Source: Prevotellaceae bacterium UBA1743 (lineage in GTDB: Bacteria > Bacteroidota > Bacteroidia > Bacteroidales > Bacteroidaceae). Taken from it: a DNA stretch of 64,000 bases. Position 1 is the stretch's first letter; every line of letters begins with the position of its first letter. Made by a program: the position numbers and the translations under genes. The stretch lies in the NCBI GenBank assembly GCA_002314945.1, contig DCHV01000080.1, positions 10,822 through 74,821 of the forward strand, read 5' to 3'. Positions 16,197 through 25,562 of this stretch are shown here, one piece after another. Below the pieces are notes generated by a model. That model was not told where the DNA came from, did no database searches, and worked only from the letters and a program-made list of their open reading frames with translations.

Positions 16197-18083
16197 TCAT
16201 TCCATCAGGCGGATTTTCTTATCGAATTCGGCAGCGGTACCATTAATGCCAAAGACCTTTGTGTGGAGACGCTTCCTAACTTGGGAGGCATAGGAATGGC
16301 TTTTCTCCAAAAGACAATCAATCTCGTATGGCTCAAAACCAGCCTTCACCAACAGACAAATGCGGTATTCCTGAGATTGTAATTTGACAACAGACGCAAT
16401 CTTGCTGTTAAAGAAGGGATAATGAGTACGAATTAAGGTATCCAATTCATTCCAATCGGACTTGAGTAATTTTACTTGACTCCTATAGAGAGAATCACGG
16501 AAACGATGAACGATGTCACTATCGTATAGAACCGCATTTTTGGCATATATGTCAGTAGTTTCAAACACTCTATTTAGTGACATTATCTCACCTTTTTGGT
16601 GCAAAATAATTATTTGCTGTTTTTGCACTTCCTCAGCAAGACGTTCCATTTGCTGGTTGGTCTCCTTCAACTTGATTTCGATGCGATCCTTCTCCTCTTG
16701 ATGCTGGGTGATTTCCTCAGAAGTCTGAGAGAGAAGATTGTCCAGATTTTCCTTTTCATCCATGTAGTATTGGAGACGACCTTCCATTTCACGATACTGC
16801 TCCATGGTTCTTTGCAAATGAAGTTGTACAGCGTTCAGTTCTTTTTCTTTCTTATTCTTCACGCCCCAGTGCCATAGGTAGAATATGACCAGCGTGGCAG
16901 CACAAGTGGCGAACATTATCAGAAATAACAGGCGTTCATTTTTTGTCTTGAGAACTTCTTGCTCATTTCTTTTTGCAATGTCACGCTCTACTGAATAGTC
17001 ATAAAGGTTCTTGACCTGAATACAAGCCTCCGAAAGCATACTTTCATTCATGCTGTTGGAAGCTGAAAGGAGCAATTCCTTGTATTTCTTGACGGAATCA
17101 CATTGATTCTTTTCCACAAATGCATTCAGCATTCCATTATACGCCGCTGGTTGGTTATTAAACAGATCCATGTCTTGCATTGAATTCCGATAGCATATAA
17201 TGGCAGAGTCTGCTTTACCTGTACCAAGGTAGTAGTTTCCTTTACAAATATAGTAAGAGGATGTACCACCTGTAATTTTATGTTTATCTTCCGTCAGGAA
17301 TCTACACTTCTCGTATTCAATGAGATATTCATTTGCTTTATCGAAGTTCTTCAAGTTCAAGTAAGACTTCACACAATGAATACACGCCAGTGCTGCATAG
17401 TTTTGAAAGCCACATTTGATGAATTTATCACGAATCGCGTTTGTTTTCTGAATACATTCGTCATATTGTTTTTTGTCATACAGTATGCTACAGAAGGCAT
17501 CTTCAAATAACAAAGCAGAAAGTGTATCTTGAATTTTCCATGACAAATCAGTACATATTTGAATTTCTGATTGCTGATAATCTGTAAGTTTTTGCTTGCG
17601 GTATATGAGACTCATCTGGGAATGCACCCGCATCAGGGTGGGGAAATCGCAGTCCTGGCTCAATGTATCGGCACAGTGTACTGCTTCTTGATAGCATTCG
17701 ATTGCTCTTGGTGCGTCCCCCAAGTCGCGGTAGGCACACCCCAAGGTGTAGTAAGCCTGCATCCGTTCGTTGGCTGAACCATGACGGTCGTAGTATTCCA
17801 CGACTCGGAGCATGACGGAGTCGGTGGTGAAGAGGCTGTCCGCCTTGTTCATGGCAGCTCCCCGGAGCAATTCCAGATGCATCCTGTCCCGACGCGACAT
17901 GGCCGTTGCTGTCTCCAAACTGTCCAGTTGCCGTAATACGTTCCCGGGATCGGTGTAGATGAGGGTGTCTAACTCCCCTAACTGACGACTGACAAGGCCG
18001 CCACCACCGCACCCAGCGAGTAAGAACGTCACTCCAGCAAGGGTCAAAACCCAGAACCACTTTATGCCCGATATGTATCTCAT
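16197..18083 (-). CDS. TPR, membrane and coiled-coil regulator with C-terminal HTH-like domain
   Basis: A 628-residue protein. A lipobox-like signal LLAGC (C25) begins it, then TPR-type helices (about 60-370), one membrane helix (about 384-403, LIMFATCAATLVIFYLW), a long coiled coil (about 410-500) and a C-terminal HTH-like domain (about 520-628). This architecture recurs in Bacteroidetes, where a periplasmic TPR sensor is joined through the membrane to a cytoplasmic regulator. The lipoprotein motif followed by a later membrane helix implies the TPR part is extracytoplasmic. The signal sensed and the target genes are unknown; the adjacent single-domain paralogue and the secreted LRR protein are candidate partners or targets. 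Confidence 0.78.
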   Translation of the reverse strand: MRYISGIKWFWVLTLAGVTFLLAGCGGGGLVSRQLGELDTLIYTDPGNVLRQLDSLETATAMSRRDRMHLELLRGAAMNKADSLFTTDSVMLRVVEYYDRHGSANERMQAYYTLGCAYRDLGDAPRAIECYQEAVHCADTLSQDCDFPTLMRVHSQMSLIYRKQKLTDYQQSEIQICTDLSWKIQDTLSALLFEDAFCSILYDKKQYDECIQKTNAIRDKFIKCGFQNYAALACIHCVKSYLNLKNFDKANEYLIEYEKCRFLTEDKHKITGGTSSYYICKGNYYLGTGKADSAIICYRNSMQDMDLFNNQPAAYNGMLNAFVEKNQCDSVKKYKELLLSASNSMNESMLSEACIQVKNLYDYSVERDIAKRNEQEVLKTKNERLLFLIMFATCAATLVIFYLWHWGVKNKKEKELNAVQLHLQRTMEQYREMEGRLQYYMDEKENLDNLLSQTSEEITQHQEEKDRIEIKLKETNQQMERLAEEVQKQQIIILHQKGEIMSLNRVFETTDIYAKNAVLYDSDIVHRFRDSLYRSQVKLLKSDWNELDTLIRTHYPFFNSKIASVVKLQSQEYRICLLVKAGFEPYEIDCLLEKSHSYASQVRKRLHTKVFGINGTAAEFDKKIRLME

Positions 18084-18122
18084 CTTTATGCTGTAATTGA
18101 TGTTTCCATCGTTTCACAACCG

Positions 18123-18130
18123 CAAAGGTA
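18123..18130 (-). promoter_or_regulatory. -7 element of the TPR regulator gene
   Basis: Minus strand TACCTTTG matches the -7 consensus. No good TTTG lies 19-21 bases upstream, so activation or a relaxed -33 would be needed. The start would be near 18116. Confidence 0.45.
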
Positions 18131-18257
18131 TTAAATTTTTCTTTAGGAACATAAGTAACGGAAAAAAAACGTATGCCATCGCGCGCAACGTATGGTATCA
18201 TCCAATTGTCGTAACTTTTCCGAGTAAAAGGAGAAGACCAGGCAACTATCCGTTGGC

Positions 18258-18301
18258 CTACTGTTAGTCTATTGTTCGCCTATTGTTAGTCTATTGTTAG
18301 T
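18258..18301 (+). repeat. 11-bp tandem repeat array B
   Basis: Four head-to-tail 11-base units: CTACTGTTAGT, CTATTGTTCGC, CTATTGTTAGT and CTATTGTTAGT, with a degenerate fifth just upstream (CTATCCGTTGG, shifted by one base). It lies in the gap between the symporter stop and the TPR regulator promoter and is not coding. Confidence 0.85.
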
Positions 18302-18379
18302 TTAGGTCCCCACCCTTTTGAACGATTGTTTAGTAACGCTGAGTTGTAACTTCGGTTTTCGCAGGTGTCCTTACTTCGA

Positions 18380-19558
18380 TTATTGATTGGCCGCAGGATG
18401 ATGGAATTTTCTGTCGATAAGGAGGGCGAGGGCACCGTCGCCTGTGACATTGCAGGCGGTGCCGAAACAATCCATTGTAATGTAAAGGGCTATCATGAGG
18501 GCTTGGTCAGTCTCGTTGAAGCCGAGCATGGAGGATAGGATACCGAGCGCTGCCATGATAGCACCACCAGGCACTCCAGGGGCAGCTACCATGGTAACAC
18601 CGAGCATACAGATGAAACCCACGAAAACATCGGGGCTACAGGACATGCCTTGCATCATCATGAGGGCTATGGCACAGGCTACTATCTTGAGCATACTGCC
18701 AGAGAGATGGATGGTGGCACAAAGGGGAATGACGAAACCTGCCACCTCGGCATTGACGCCATTGGCAATGGTCTGTCTGAGAGTGACGGGGATGGTGGCT
18801 GCACTACTCTGTGTGCCGAGGGCGGTAAAGTAGGCTGGCATCATGGTGCGCAACAGGCGAAAGGGGTTCTTGCGCGATGCTGCACCTCCTATTACATAGA
18901 GGAACACCAACCACACGATATGCATGACGAAGATGATGGCGATGATACCGACAAAGACACGGAGGACTCGCATGGCTTCGCCCGTGGCTGACATATTGAG
19001 GAACAGACCGAAGATGTAGAGTGGCAAGAGTGGGATGAGGACGTGGTTGATGGTCTTCTCTATGATTTCCTTCACTTCCTGACACACCTCATAGAGACGG
19101 CGTCCCTGAATGTAGGTGATACCGATGCCAAAGGTAAAACTCAGGATGAGGGCCGTCATGACATTCAGCATGGGGGGAATGGCAAGGCTGAAATAGGGAG
19201 GAGGCGTGACGGATTGTGTCTGTTCGTCGAGGTTGCCTACCGACTGACTGATGAGGGAGGGAAAGGTGCATACGCTAACACCGTATGACATGAAGCCTGC
19301 CAACAGGGTGGCACCATAGGCTAATACAACGGTAAAGATAAGCATACGCCCTGCACCCTTGCCGATATCGGCGATGGCGGGCGTAACGAGCCCAAGGATA
19401 ATGAGGGGGATGATGAACCCGAGGAACTCGCTGAAGATGCTGTCGAAGGTGCTGAATATCCTAACCGCCCAGAGCGGGAAAAAGAGACCTGCTACAAGGC
19501 CAAGAAGGATGGCTATGACAATCCTGGAAAGAAGACCGAAATGAAATACATGTTTCAT
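18380..19558 (-). CDS. DAACS-family symporter, atypical (dicarboxylate/amino acid:cation type)
   Basis: A 392-residue transporter of the SDF/DAACS fold with eight membrane segments and two re-entrant loops. The serine-rich loop TQSSAATIPVTL and the final helix motif CNVTGDG are present. The family signature NMDGT is replaced by HLSGS (within CATIHLSGSML), and the Arg that binds acidic side chains in GltPh is Gly (DCFGTACNVTGD). The substrate is therefore probably not glutamate or aspartate. The start at 19558 overlaps the GH5 stop as ATGA; an earlier in-frame start would read far into GH5. It is last in porT-GH5-symporter. Confidence 0.85.
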   Translation of the reverse strand: MKHVFHFGLLSRIVIAILLGLVAGLFFPLWAVRIFSTFDSIFSEFLGFIIPLIILGLVTPAIADIGKGAGRMLIFTVVLAYGATLLAGFMSYGVSVCTFPSLISQSVGNLDEQTQSVTPPPYFSLAIPPMLNVMTALILSFTFGIGITYIQGRRLYEVCQEVKEIIEKTINHVLIPLLPLYIFGLFLNMSATGEAMRVLRVFVGIIAIIFVMHIVWLVFLYVIGGAASRKNPFRLLRTMMPAYFTALGTQSSAATIPVTLRQTIANGVNAEVAGFVIPLCATIHLSGSMLKIVACAIALMMMQGMSCSPDVFVGFICMLGVTMVAAPGVPGGAIMAALGILSSMLGFNETDQALMIALYITMDCFGTACNVTGDGALALLIDRKFHHPAANQ

Positions 19559-20658
19559 TTCTTGCCCTTCTTTGGTAAACGAAGTGCCTGAATGAGGGCT
19601 GAGTCGGGCTTCTGCTCCTTGAGCACGCCAAAGCCGATTTCCGTCTCGCGATAACACCACAGGGCGCGAGCGATACCCATCTCGTCGAAGACAGCCTCGA
19701 TATCCCGATGCCATCGCATACGATCCTCCATAGGAGCGCTATTGAGACATCCGTATTCACCGCAATAAACCTGTAGTCCATGACGGGCTGCCTCATCCAC
19801 GGCTTCCTGGAAGTCACGTTTCATCCGCTCGGGATTATATACCGCATCGGTGGTCCATAGGAGGGATTTTTTTAGATGCTCGGGACAGGTGCGCTCAAAC
19901 TCATCCTTCTCCACCATTACACCTGGGTAATGAACAGGGCCTGCATAGTCGCGGTGGCTGGTCCAGTATGCCTGATAGTGAGTAAGCAGGAAGGGATTGT
20001 AGTAGTGGAAACTGATGATGATGTTCTTGTCATTCTCGGGTACACGGAGGTACTTCACCTGATCGAAGCTCTGCCAACGGTTGGAACCAATCACGATGAC
20101 GCGCTTGGGTTCCAACTCACGTACAGCCTCGTAACACTTGTATGCAACGCGGTTCCAGTCCTCTGGATCATCGGCTACGGGCTCGTTCATGAGTTCATAA
20201 GCAACTTTGTCCGTGGGATACTTGCGGAGCACGTCACTGAGACGTCGCCAGCATTCACAGAAGGCTTCCTGTGCCGATGGCTGGGTGAAGAGGGGTTTCT
20301 CCTCTGCATTGAAAAAATGGGAGCGGAGGATATGCAGATCAACCACGACCCTGAGGTGTGCACGGAGACACTGACTGATGGCTCGTTCGAGAAGAGCAAA
20401 GGCCTGAGGCTCTTTGTTACCCTGAATATCGAACATCTGTTCCTCATCGATGGGGAGACGGACGTGATCGAATCCGAGTGAAGCGATGAAATCGACATCC
20501 TGCTGAGTGAAATACTGGTCGCGCTCTGCGCCACGGACATCGCTCTGAGAGAGCCAGTGTGCGATATTCACACCTCTATGCAGGGTGAAGCGTGACTTGG
20601 AGAACATGGTTGTACACAGAAACAGGGCGCACAGGAGAAGGGGAATACGTTTGATCAT
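19555..20658 (-). CDS. Secreted glycoside hydrolase family 5 enzyme
   Basis: A 367-residue (beta/alpha)8 glycosidase with an N-terminal signal peptide (LLLCALFLCTTMFS). GH5 catalytic residues are visible: acid/base E159 in YELMNEP and nucleophile E301 in YCGEYGC. Supporting motifs are RGVNIAHWL near the N-terminus and HYYNPFLLTH. Family members cleave beta-1,4 glucans, mannans or related linkages; the subfamily cannot be fixed here. The ATG shares a base with the porT stop (TAATG) and the gene overlaps the symporter, so the three are translationally coupled. Confidence 0.9.
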   Translation of the reverse strand: MIKRIPLLLCALFLCTTMFSKSRFTLHRGVNIAHWLSQSDVRGAERDQYFTQQDVDFIASLGFDHVRLPIDEEQMFDIQGNKEPQAFALLERAISQCLRAHLRVVVDLHILRSHFFNAEEKPLFTQPSAQEAFCECWRRLSDVLRKYPTDKVAYELMNEPVADDPEDWNRVAYKCYEAVRELEPKRVIVIGSNRWQSFDQVKYLRVPENDKNIIISFHYYNPFLLTHYQAYWTSHRDYAGPVHYPGVMVEKDEFERTCPEHLKKSLLWTTDAVYNPERMKRDFQEAVDEAARHGLQVYCGEYGCLNSAPMEDRMRWHRDIEAVFDEMGIARALWCYRETEIGFGVLKEQKPDSALIQALRLPKKGKK

Positions 20659-21374
20659 TATTCAAAATTAAGGGTAAGTACTATCATTTTGGCATGGGCG
20701 CTATCGAGACCCTTGGTAAACTTGACGAGTGTGCCATCGGTGAGGTCGGTGCGCTTCTTGTCGAGGATATCGAGTAGCCCAAGGCAGAACTTGAGTTCAG
20801 GATTAAGCTTAAAGTAGGGAAGATAAAAGTCGCATCCAAGTCCGAAGTCGAGGTAGCAGTCGAAGGGCTTGGTACGCAATGCTCCGTGCTTGCGTGCGGT
20901 GAGGTCGATCATGGGCGAGACACCCGTGATGAAGTAGGGGCGGAAATTATTGTACCGCGGTGCAGAGATTTTTATGTCGATGGGGATGGAGATAAAGGTA
21001 CTCTTGAGGTTCTGGGTAGTGTCGCGTCCGCTCACCTGCTCGTGGAACCACATACGTTTCTGGCCGAAATGCATGGAAGGGCTGAGACGGAGGGAGAAAT
21101 GGGTATTGAGACGCAATTCGCCAATGACACCGACGGTGAACCCAGGATTGTAGCAATCGACATCGGAATACCACTGTTCGCCTGTGGCGGGATCGATATA
21201 GCCATTGTTCCGCACCTCGAGATCCTGTATCTGAAAACCAAGAAGGAATCCGTAATGGAAGAGCCTCTGGTCGAGATACGGACGATGTTGCAGTTTGCGT
21301 GTCTGGGCCATGACGGTGGTCGTACCTATAATCACGGCACACAGGAGCAAGGCGTATCGGATAGTTCGATTCAT
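20658..21374 (-). CDS. porT: PorT-like outer membrane beta-barrel protein
   Basis: A 238-residue protein with a signal peptide ending VMA-QT and beta-rich alternation to the C-terminus. The segments RPYLDQRLFHYGFLLGF, ISIPIDIKISAPRYNNFRPY and DCYLDFGLGCDFYLPYF match the PorT family, a membrane component needed for type IX secretion. The Met at 21374 is chosen because it begins the signal peptide; an in-frame start 44 codons upstream would run back over the ferredoxin -7 element. It is first in the leftward trio and divergent from the ferredoxin gene. Confidence 0.8.
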   Translation of the reverse strand: MNRTIRYALLLCAVIIGTTTVMAQTRKLQHRPYLDQRLFHYGFLLGFQIQDLEVRNNGYIDPATGEQWYSDVDCYNPGFTVGVIGELRLNTHFSLRLSPSMHFGQKRMWFHEQVSGRDTTQNLKSTFISIPIDIKISAPRYNNFRPYFITGVSPMIDLTARKHGALRTKPFDCYLDFGLGCDFYLPYFKLNPELKFCLGLLDILDKKRTDLTDGTLVKFTKGLDSAHAKMIVLTLNFE

Positions 21375-21485
21375 AACGTCTGATAATAACGCGAAAAAGG
21401 TGCCCTTTATTGTACGAACAACCGTTTTTGATGGGTAAGAAGAAAAAAAAGCAGGGATTGTTAGGCACAAACCACTATTTTTGAC

Positions 21486-21493
21486 TACCTTTG
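21486..21493 (+). promoter_or_regulatory. -7 element of the ferredoxin gene
   Basis: TACCTTTG matches the -7 consensus 51 bases before the ATG. The nearest TTG upstream gives a 25 bp spacer, longer than usual, so the -33 part is uncertain. Confidence 0.5.
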
Positions 21494-21543
21494 CATCCGT
21501 TTCCATCGTGAACGAACATAAAACAATTTAAATAAAGACTAAT

Positions 21544-21708
21544 ATGGCTTACGTAATTGGTGAAGATTGTGTTGCTTGCGGCACATGTATCGACGAATGT
21601 CCCGTAGGAGCTATCTCCGAGGGTGACAAGTATTCAATTGATCCCGATCAGTGCACTGAGTGTGGCACTTGCGCTGATGCTTGCCCCAGCGGTGCTATCT
21701 CTCTGTAA
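21544..21708 (+). CDS. 2[4Fe-4S] ferredoxin
   Basis: A 54-residue protein with two complete CxxCxxCxxxCP motifs: C9, C12, C15, C19 and C37, C40, C43, C47, the clostridial-type bacterial ferredoxin. It carries low-potential electrons in the cytoplasm, for example for pyruvate:ferredoxin oxidoreductase or Rnf, in anaerobic metabolism. It is monocistronic, with its own -7 element upstream and a strong hairpin terminator just downstream, consistent with high expression of a short transcript. Confidence 0.95.
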   Translation: MAYVIGEDCVACGTCIDECPVGAISEGDKYSIDPDQCTECGTCADACPSGAISL

Positions 21709-21740
21709 TTCCAACGAGTACGGAAGAAAACGGATTAAAA

Positions 21741-21775
21741 AGAGGATGGACAGTGTACCATCCTCTGTTTTTTTA
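21741..21775 (+). terminator. Intrinsic terminator after ferredoxin
   Basis: A perfect 9-bp stem AGAGGATGG (21741-21749) / CCATCCTCT (21758-21766) with an 8-base loop is followed by GTTTTTTTA. It is 32 bases after the ferredoxin stop. Confidence 0.88.
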
Positions 21776-21826
21776 TAGCAAAACCATCTGTTTTACACCC
21801 CTTTGTACAAAAAATAGGATGTCAAA

Positions 21827-21858
21827 TTTGGAGATAACGGAAAAAGACTCTACTTTTG
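21827..21858 (+). promoter_or_regulatory. Promoter of the sppA operon
   Basis: TTTG at 21827-21830, a 20 bp spacer and TACTTTTG at 21851-21858 fit the Bacteroidetes consensus. The start would be near 21865, about 43 bases before the sppA ATG. Confidence 0.72.
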
Positions 21859-21907
21859 GACAGAAATAACTGTTTATCAAGCTAAAAAATCATTTGTATC
21901 ACAGAAT

Positions 21908-23680
21908 ATGAAAGAGTTTATCAAATACACCATCGCCACTGTAGTAGGTATCATCCTGTGTGGAATCATCATGGCCGTCATGGGTATCGTGTCGGTAGCT
22001 GGCATAGTGGCCAGCGAGAATATGTCGTCCCCCATCGAGGACAAGAGCATCCTGCACATCAAGTTGGACGGCCAGATGGAGGAACGTAGCAATGAGACAC
22101 TGATGAGCATACTGGACGATGAGGGAAACCAGACGTTTGCCCTGGAAGACGCCCTGAATGCGCTGAGAAAAGCCAAGGAGAACGAGAAAATCCTGGGCGT
22201 ATATTTAGAAGCAGGTGCCTTGGGTGCCACGCCTGCCATGGCGACCGAACTGCGTCATGCTATACAGGACTTCAAGGAGAGTGGAAAATTCGTGTATGCA
22301 TACGGTGATGTCTTCACCAAGAGCGCGTACTATATATGCTCGGCTGCTGACAAGGTATATCTAAACAAAATAGGTATGCTGGACTGGAGCGGATTGGCCT
22401 CGCAACCCATCTTCTTCAAGGATGTGTTGGAGAAGATAGGCGTGAAGATGCAGGTATTCAAGGTGGGTACATACAAGAGTGCCGTGGAACCCTTCATCTG
22501 CTCGGAAATGAGTGATGCAAACCGCGAACAAGTGACCAGTTTCCTGACCAACATCTGGAGCAACTTCCAGAAAGAGGTTGCAGAGAGCCGCGGCATGACG
22601 GTGGAGACGCTGGACGCTCTGGCCGACTCGATGACAATACTGAGCGATCCCGAGATGTCACTGAAAAACGGACTGATAGACGGACTGTGCTACCTGAACG
22701 AGGTGAAGAGCGACCTGAAGAAGGCGGCTGGGTTGGAAGAGGATGACGACCTGAAGTTGGTTCCAATGGCTGACATGGCCAAGGCCGAGACACTAAAGGA
22801 CAAGACGGAGGACGAGATAGCCGTCTATTATGCATACGGTGAAATCGTAGATAAGGCGAAAATCCCTGGCATGGGCAGTAACGAGCATCAGATAGAAGGA
22901 AAGGAGATGACTAAAGACTTGCAGAAACTGCGCAAGGACGATGACGTGAAGGCTGTGGTGATACGCGTAAACTCCCCCGGCGGCAGCGCGTTTGCCTCGG
23001 AACAGATATGGAAAGAGGTGACACTGCTGAAGGAGAAGAAACCTGTGGTAATCTCCATGGGAGGTATGGCTGCCAGCGGTGGCTACTACATCTCCTGCGG
23101 TGCCGACCTGATCATGGCTGAACCTACCACACTAACGGGAAGCATCGGCATCTTCGGCATGATACCCGACGCAAGCGAACTGCTCACCCAGAAGATAGGA
23201 CTGAAATTCGATATGGTAAAGACACACGAGATGAGTGACTTCGGTGCTATATACCGTCCCTTCAACGAAGGTGAGGCATCGCTGATGCAGGCCCATGTCA
23301 ACAAGGGCTACGAACTCTTCACAGGTCGTGTAGCAGAGGGGCGCCACATGCCCCAGGACGATGTAAAGAAGATTGCCGAGGGACGTGTATGGACAGGAGA
23401 ACAAGCCATGGAACTTGGGCTGGTAGATAAGATGGGTGACTTGGACGATGCCATCCTGATGGCTGCCGATCTGGCTCAGACGGAGAAATACAGCGTGGGA
23501 TGCTACCCTGCCCCTTCGCCCTGGTATGAGAACATTCTGAACAAGGAGAAATCCTCGTATCTGGAAAGCGAGATGCGTTCCGTGATGGGTGACTACTACA
23601 CCACCTTTACTCGCATACGCAACCTCTGCCACCAGCACCCCATCCAAGCACGTATCATGTTCGATCCCAATATCCAATAA
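21908..23680 (+). CDS. sppA: Signal peptide peptidase SppA, long (67K) type
   Basis: A 590-residue membrane-anchored serine protease that degrades cleaved signal peptides. An N-terminal membrane helix (about 8-33) precedes two tandem ClpP-like domains. By alignment to E. coli SppA the general-base Lys is K190 in VGTYKSAVEPF and the nucleophile is S390 in GGMAASGGYY, so both halves contribute as in the 67K form. It heads a rightward operon with lpxK 24 bases downstream. Confidence 0.93.
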   Translation: MKEFIKYTIATVVGIILCGIIMAVMGIVSVAGIVASENMSSPIEDKSILHIKLDGQMEERSNETLMSILDDEGNQTFALEDALNALRKAKENEKILGVYLEAGALGATPAMATELRHAIQDFKESGKFVYAYGDVFTKSAYYICSAADKVYLNKIGMLDWSGLASQPIFFKDVLEKIGVKMQVFKVGTYKSAVEPFICSEMSDANREQVTSFLTNIWSNFQKEVAESRGMTVETLDALADSMTILSDPEMSLKNGLIDGLCYLNEVKSDLKKAAGLEEDDDLKLVPMADMAKAETLKDKTEDEIAVYYAYGEIVDKAKIPGMGSNEHQIEGKEMTKDLQKLRKDDDVKAVVIRVNSPGGSAFASEQIWKEVTLLKEKKPVVISMGGMAASGGYYISCGADLIMAEPTTLTGSIGIFGMIPDASELLTQKIGLKFDMVKTHEMSDFGAIYRPFNEGEASLMQAHVNKGYELFTGRVAEGRHMPQDDVKKIAEGRVWTGEQAMELGLVDKMGDLDDAILMAADLAQTEKYSVGCYPAPSPWYENILNKEKSSYLESEMRSVMGDYYTTFTRIRNLCHQHPIQARIMFDPNIQ

Positions 23681-23704
23681 CAGCCCACTACTTCCTCCCC
23701 GCAG

Positions 23705-24781
23705 ATGGACGGCAACCTGTATCGAATCAATCGGTGGCTATTGCCACTAAGTTGGCTCTACGGCCTCGGTGTGAGGCTAAGGAACCGATGGTTCGACATA
23801 GGCTGGCTAAAGTCCAAATCTTTCGACCTTCCCATTATCAGCGTGGGGAACATCACCGTGGGAGGTACAGGAAAGACCCCTCATACGGAATACCTGATAC
23901 AATTGCTACAGGAACAGTATCAGGTGGCGGTCTTGAGTAGAGGGTACAAGCGCAAAGGGAAAGGATTCAAGGTGGCCAATACGGACACGCCCATGAAAGA
24001 GATAGGGGACGAGCCGTGGCAGATGAAGAACCACTTCCCCAACGTGCACGTGGTGACTGATGCCAACCGATGCAGGGGCATACGTCTGTTGCGGCAGGAT
24101 CCGCGTACAAGCAATACGCAGGTTGTACTCCTGGACGATGCTTACCAACACCGCTACGTAAAACCTGGATTGAACATTCTGCTGATAGACTATAATCGAC
24201 CGATTGCACACGATAGGATGCTCCCAGCAGGACGGCTACGCGAACCAGAAGAGGAGAAATTCAGGGCTGACCTCGTGATAGTGACGAAATGCCCACAACG
24301 CATGACTCCTATTGAAGTCCGGCTGACGAGAAATTCCTTGGGATTGCATCCCCATCAACAAGTCTTCTTCAGCACCCTGCAATATAAGGATATGGAGGCT
24401 GTGTTCCACTGCTCCCAAAAACCTCTGGGCGAAGAGAAGGAACACATCCTGCTGTGGACAGGCATCGGAAACCCGCGACAGATGAAGAAAGATCTGGCGC
24501 CCCATGTCCTGAGCATCACCGAGGCAACTTACCCCGACCACCACTACTACACCAAGGAGGATGTGAGACACATCAATGAGACACTGGAGAACATGCCTCA
24601 GCCTCGTATCGTGGTGACTACGGAAAAAGACGCAGCACGCATACGGAATCTGAAAGGGCTAAGCAAGGAGGTAAGGGAAAACCTTTACGCTCTGCCAATA
24701 CAAGTAAAGTTCCTGAAAGACGAGAAAACATTCAACAATATAATATCTGATTATGTACGCAAAAATTCAAGAAACGGCTGA
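23705..24781 (+). CDS. lpxK: Tetraacyldisaccharide 4'-kinase
   Basis: A 358-residue inner-membrane-associated P-loop kinase that phosphorylates the 4' position of the lipid A precursor. The N-terminal hydrophobic segment (RWLLPLSWLYGLGVRLRN) is followed by Walker A GNITVGGTGKTPH (about 45-57), LSRGYKRK, and DDAYQHR, all LpxK signatures. Length is normal. Its last 29 bases overlap the start of the phosphorylase gene, so the two are coupled. It shows that the organism makes lipid A. Confidence 0.93.
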   Translation: MDGNLYRINRWLLPLSWLYGLGVRLRNRWFDIGWLKSKSFDLPIISVGNITVGGTGKTPHTEYLIQLLQEQYQVAVLSRGYKRKGKGFKVANTDTPMKEIGDEPWQMKNHFPNVHVVTDANRCRGIRLLRQDPRTSNTQVVLLDDAYQHRYVKPGLNILLIDYNRPIAHDRMLPAGRLREPEEEKFRADLVIVTKCPQRMTPIEVRLTRNSLGLHPHQQVFFSTLQYKDMEAVFHCSQKPLGEEKEHILLWTGIGNPRQMKKDLAPHVLSITEATYPDHHYYTKEDVRHINETLENMPQPRIVVTTEKDAARIRNLKGLSKEVRENLYALPIQVKFLKDEKTFNNIISDYVRKNSRNG

Positions 24782-25562
24782 ATGGCTGAAAGGTAGAATG
24801 CCTTCGAAACCCGAGACAGCCATCATCTTAGGTACAGGACTGGGACATTTATCCGAAGAAATACAGACAGAATGTACCATCCCATATAGCGAAATCCCTA
24901 ACTTTCCCGTTTCGACCGTAGAGGGACATTCGGGACAATTGATTTTCGGGAAGTTGGGAGGAAAGGACATTATGGCCATGCAAGGCCGATTCCATTACTA
25001 TGAGGGATATTCGATGAAGGAAGTAACGTTCCCCATACGAGTGATGTACGAACTGGGCATCAAGACGCTCTTTGTGAGCAATGCAGCGGGTGGCACCAAC
25101 CCCGGTTTCCGCATCGGCGACCTGATGATCATCACCGACCAAATCAACTACATGCCAGAGAACCCCTTGAGAGGAGAGAATATCCCCACAGGACCACGAT
25201 TCCCCGATATGAGCGAGGCATACGACCCCCTGCTTATTGAGTTGGCCGACAAAATCGCAGCGGAAAAAGGCATCAAGGTGAAGCACGGAGTATATTTGGC
25301 TACACAGGGGCCAACCTACGAAACACCAAGTGAATACCGTATGTTTGCACACTGGGGAGCAGACGCCGTGGGCATGAGCACTGTACCTGAGGTAATCGTG
25401 GCACGTCATAGCGGAATACGTTGCTTCGGTATCAGTATCATCACCGACCTGGGCGTGAACGGAAAAATCGTAAAGGTGACACACGAGAACGTACAAAAAG
25501 CAGCCAACGAAGCACAACCACGCATGGCTGCCATCATGAGGGAAATGATAGCACGATCATGA
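24753..25562 (+). CDS. Purine nucleoside phosphorylase
   Basis: A 269-residue class I trimeric-type PNP that cleaves inosine and guanosine with phosphate. Signatures include ILGTGLGHL (phosphate loop), GRFHYYEGYSM, SNAAGGTNP, and the base-binding TDLGVNGKIVKVTHE. It overlaps lpxK by 29 bases at its start and thiL by ATGA at its stop. It belongs to purine salvage, unrelated in chemistry to its neighbours, so the operon appears to be a housekeeping mix. Confidence 0.93.
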   Translation: MYAKIQETAEWLKGRMPSKPETAIILGTGLGHLSEEIQTECTIPYSEIPNFPVSTVEGHSGQLIFGKLGGKDIMAMQGRFHYYEGYSMKEVTFPIRVMYELGIKTLFVSNAAGGTNPGFRIGDLMIITDQINYMPENPLRGENIPTGPRFPDMSEAYDPLLIELADKIAAEKGIKVKHGVYLATQGPTYETPSEYRMFAHWGADAVGMSTVPEVIVARHSGIRCFGISIITDLGVNGKIVKVTHENVQKAANEAQPRMAAIMREMIARS

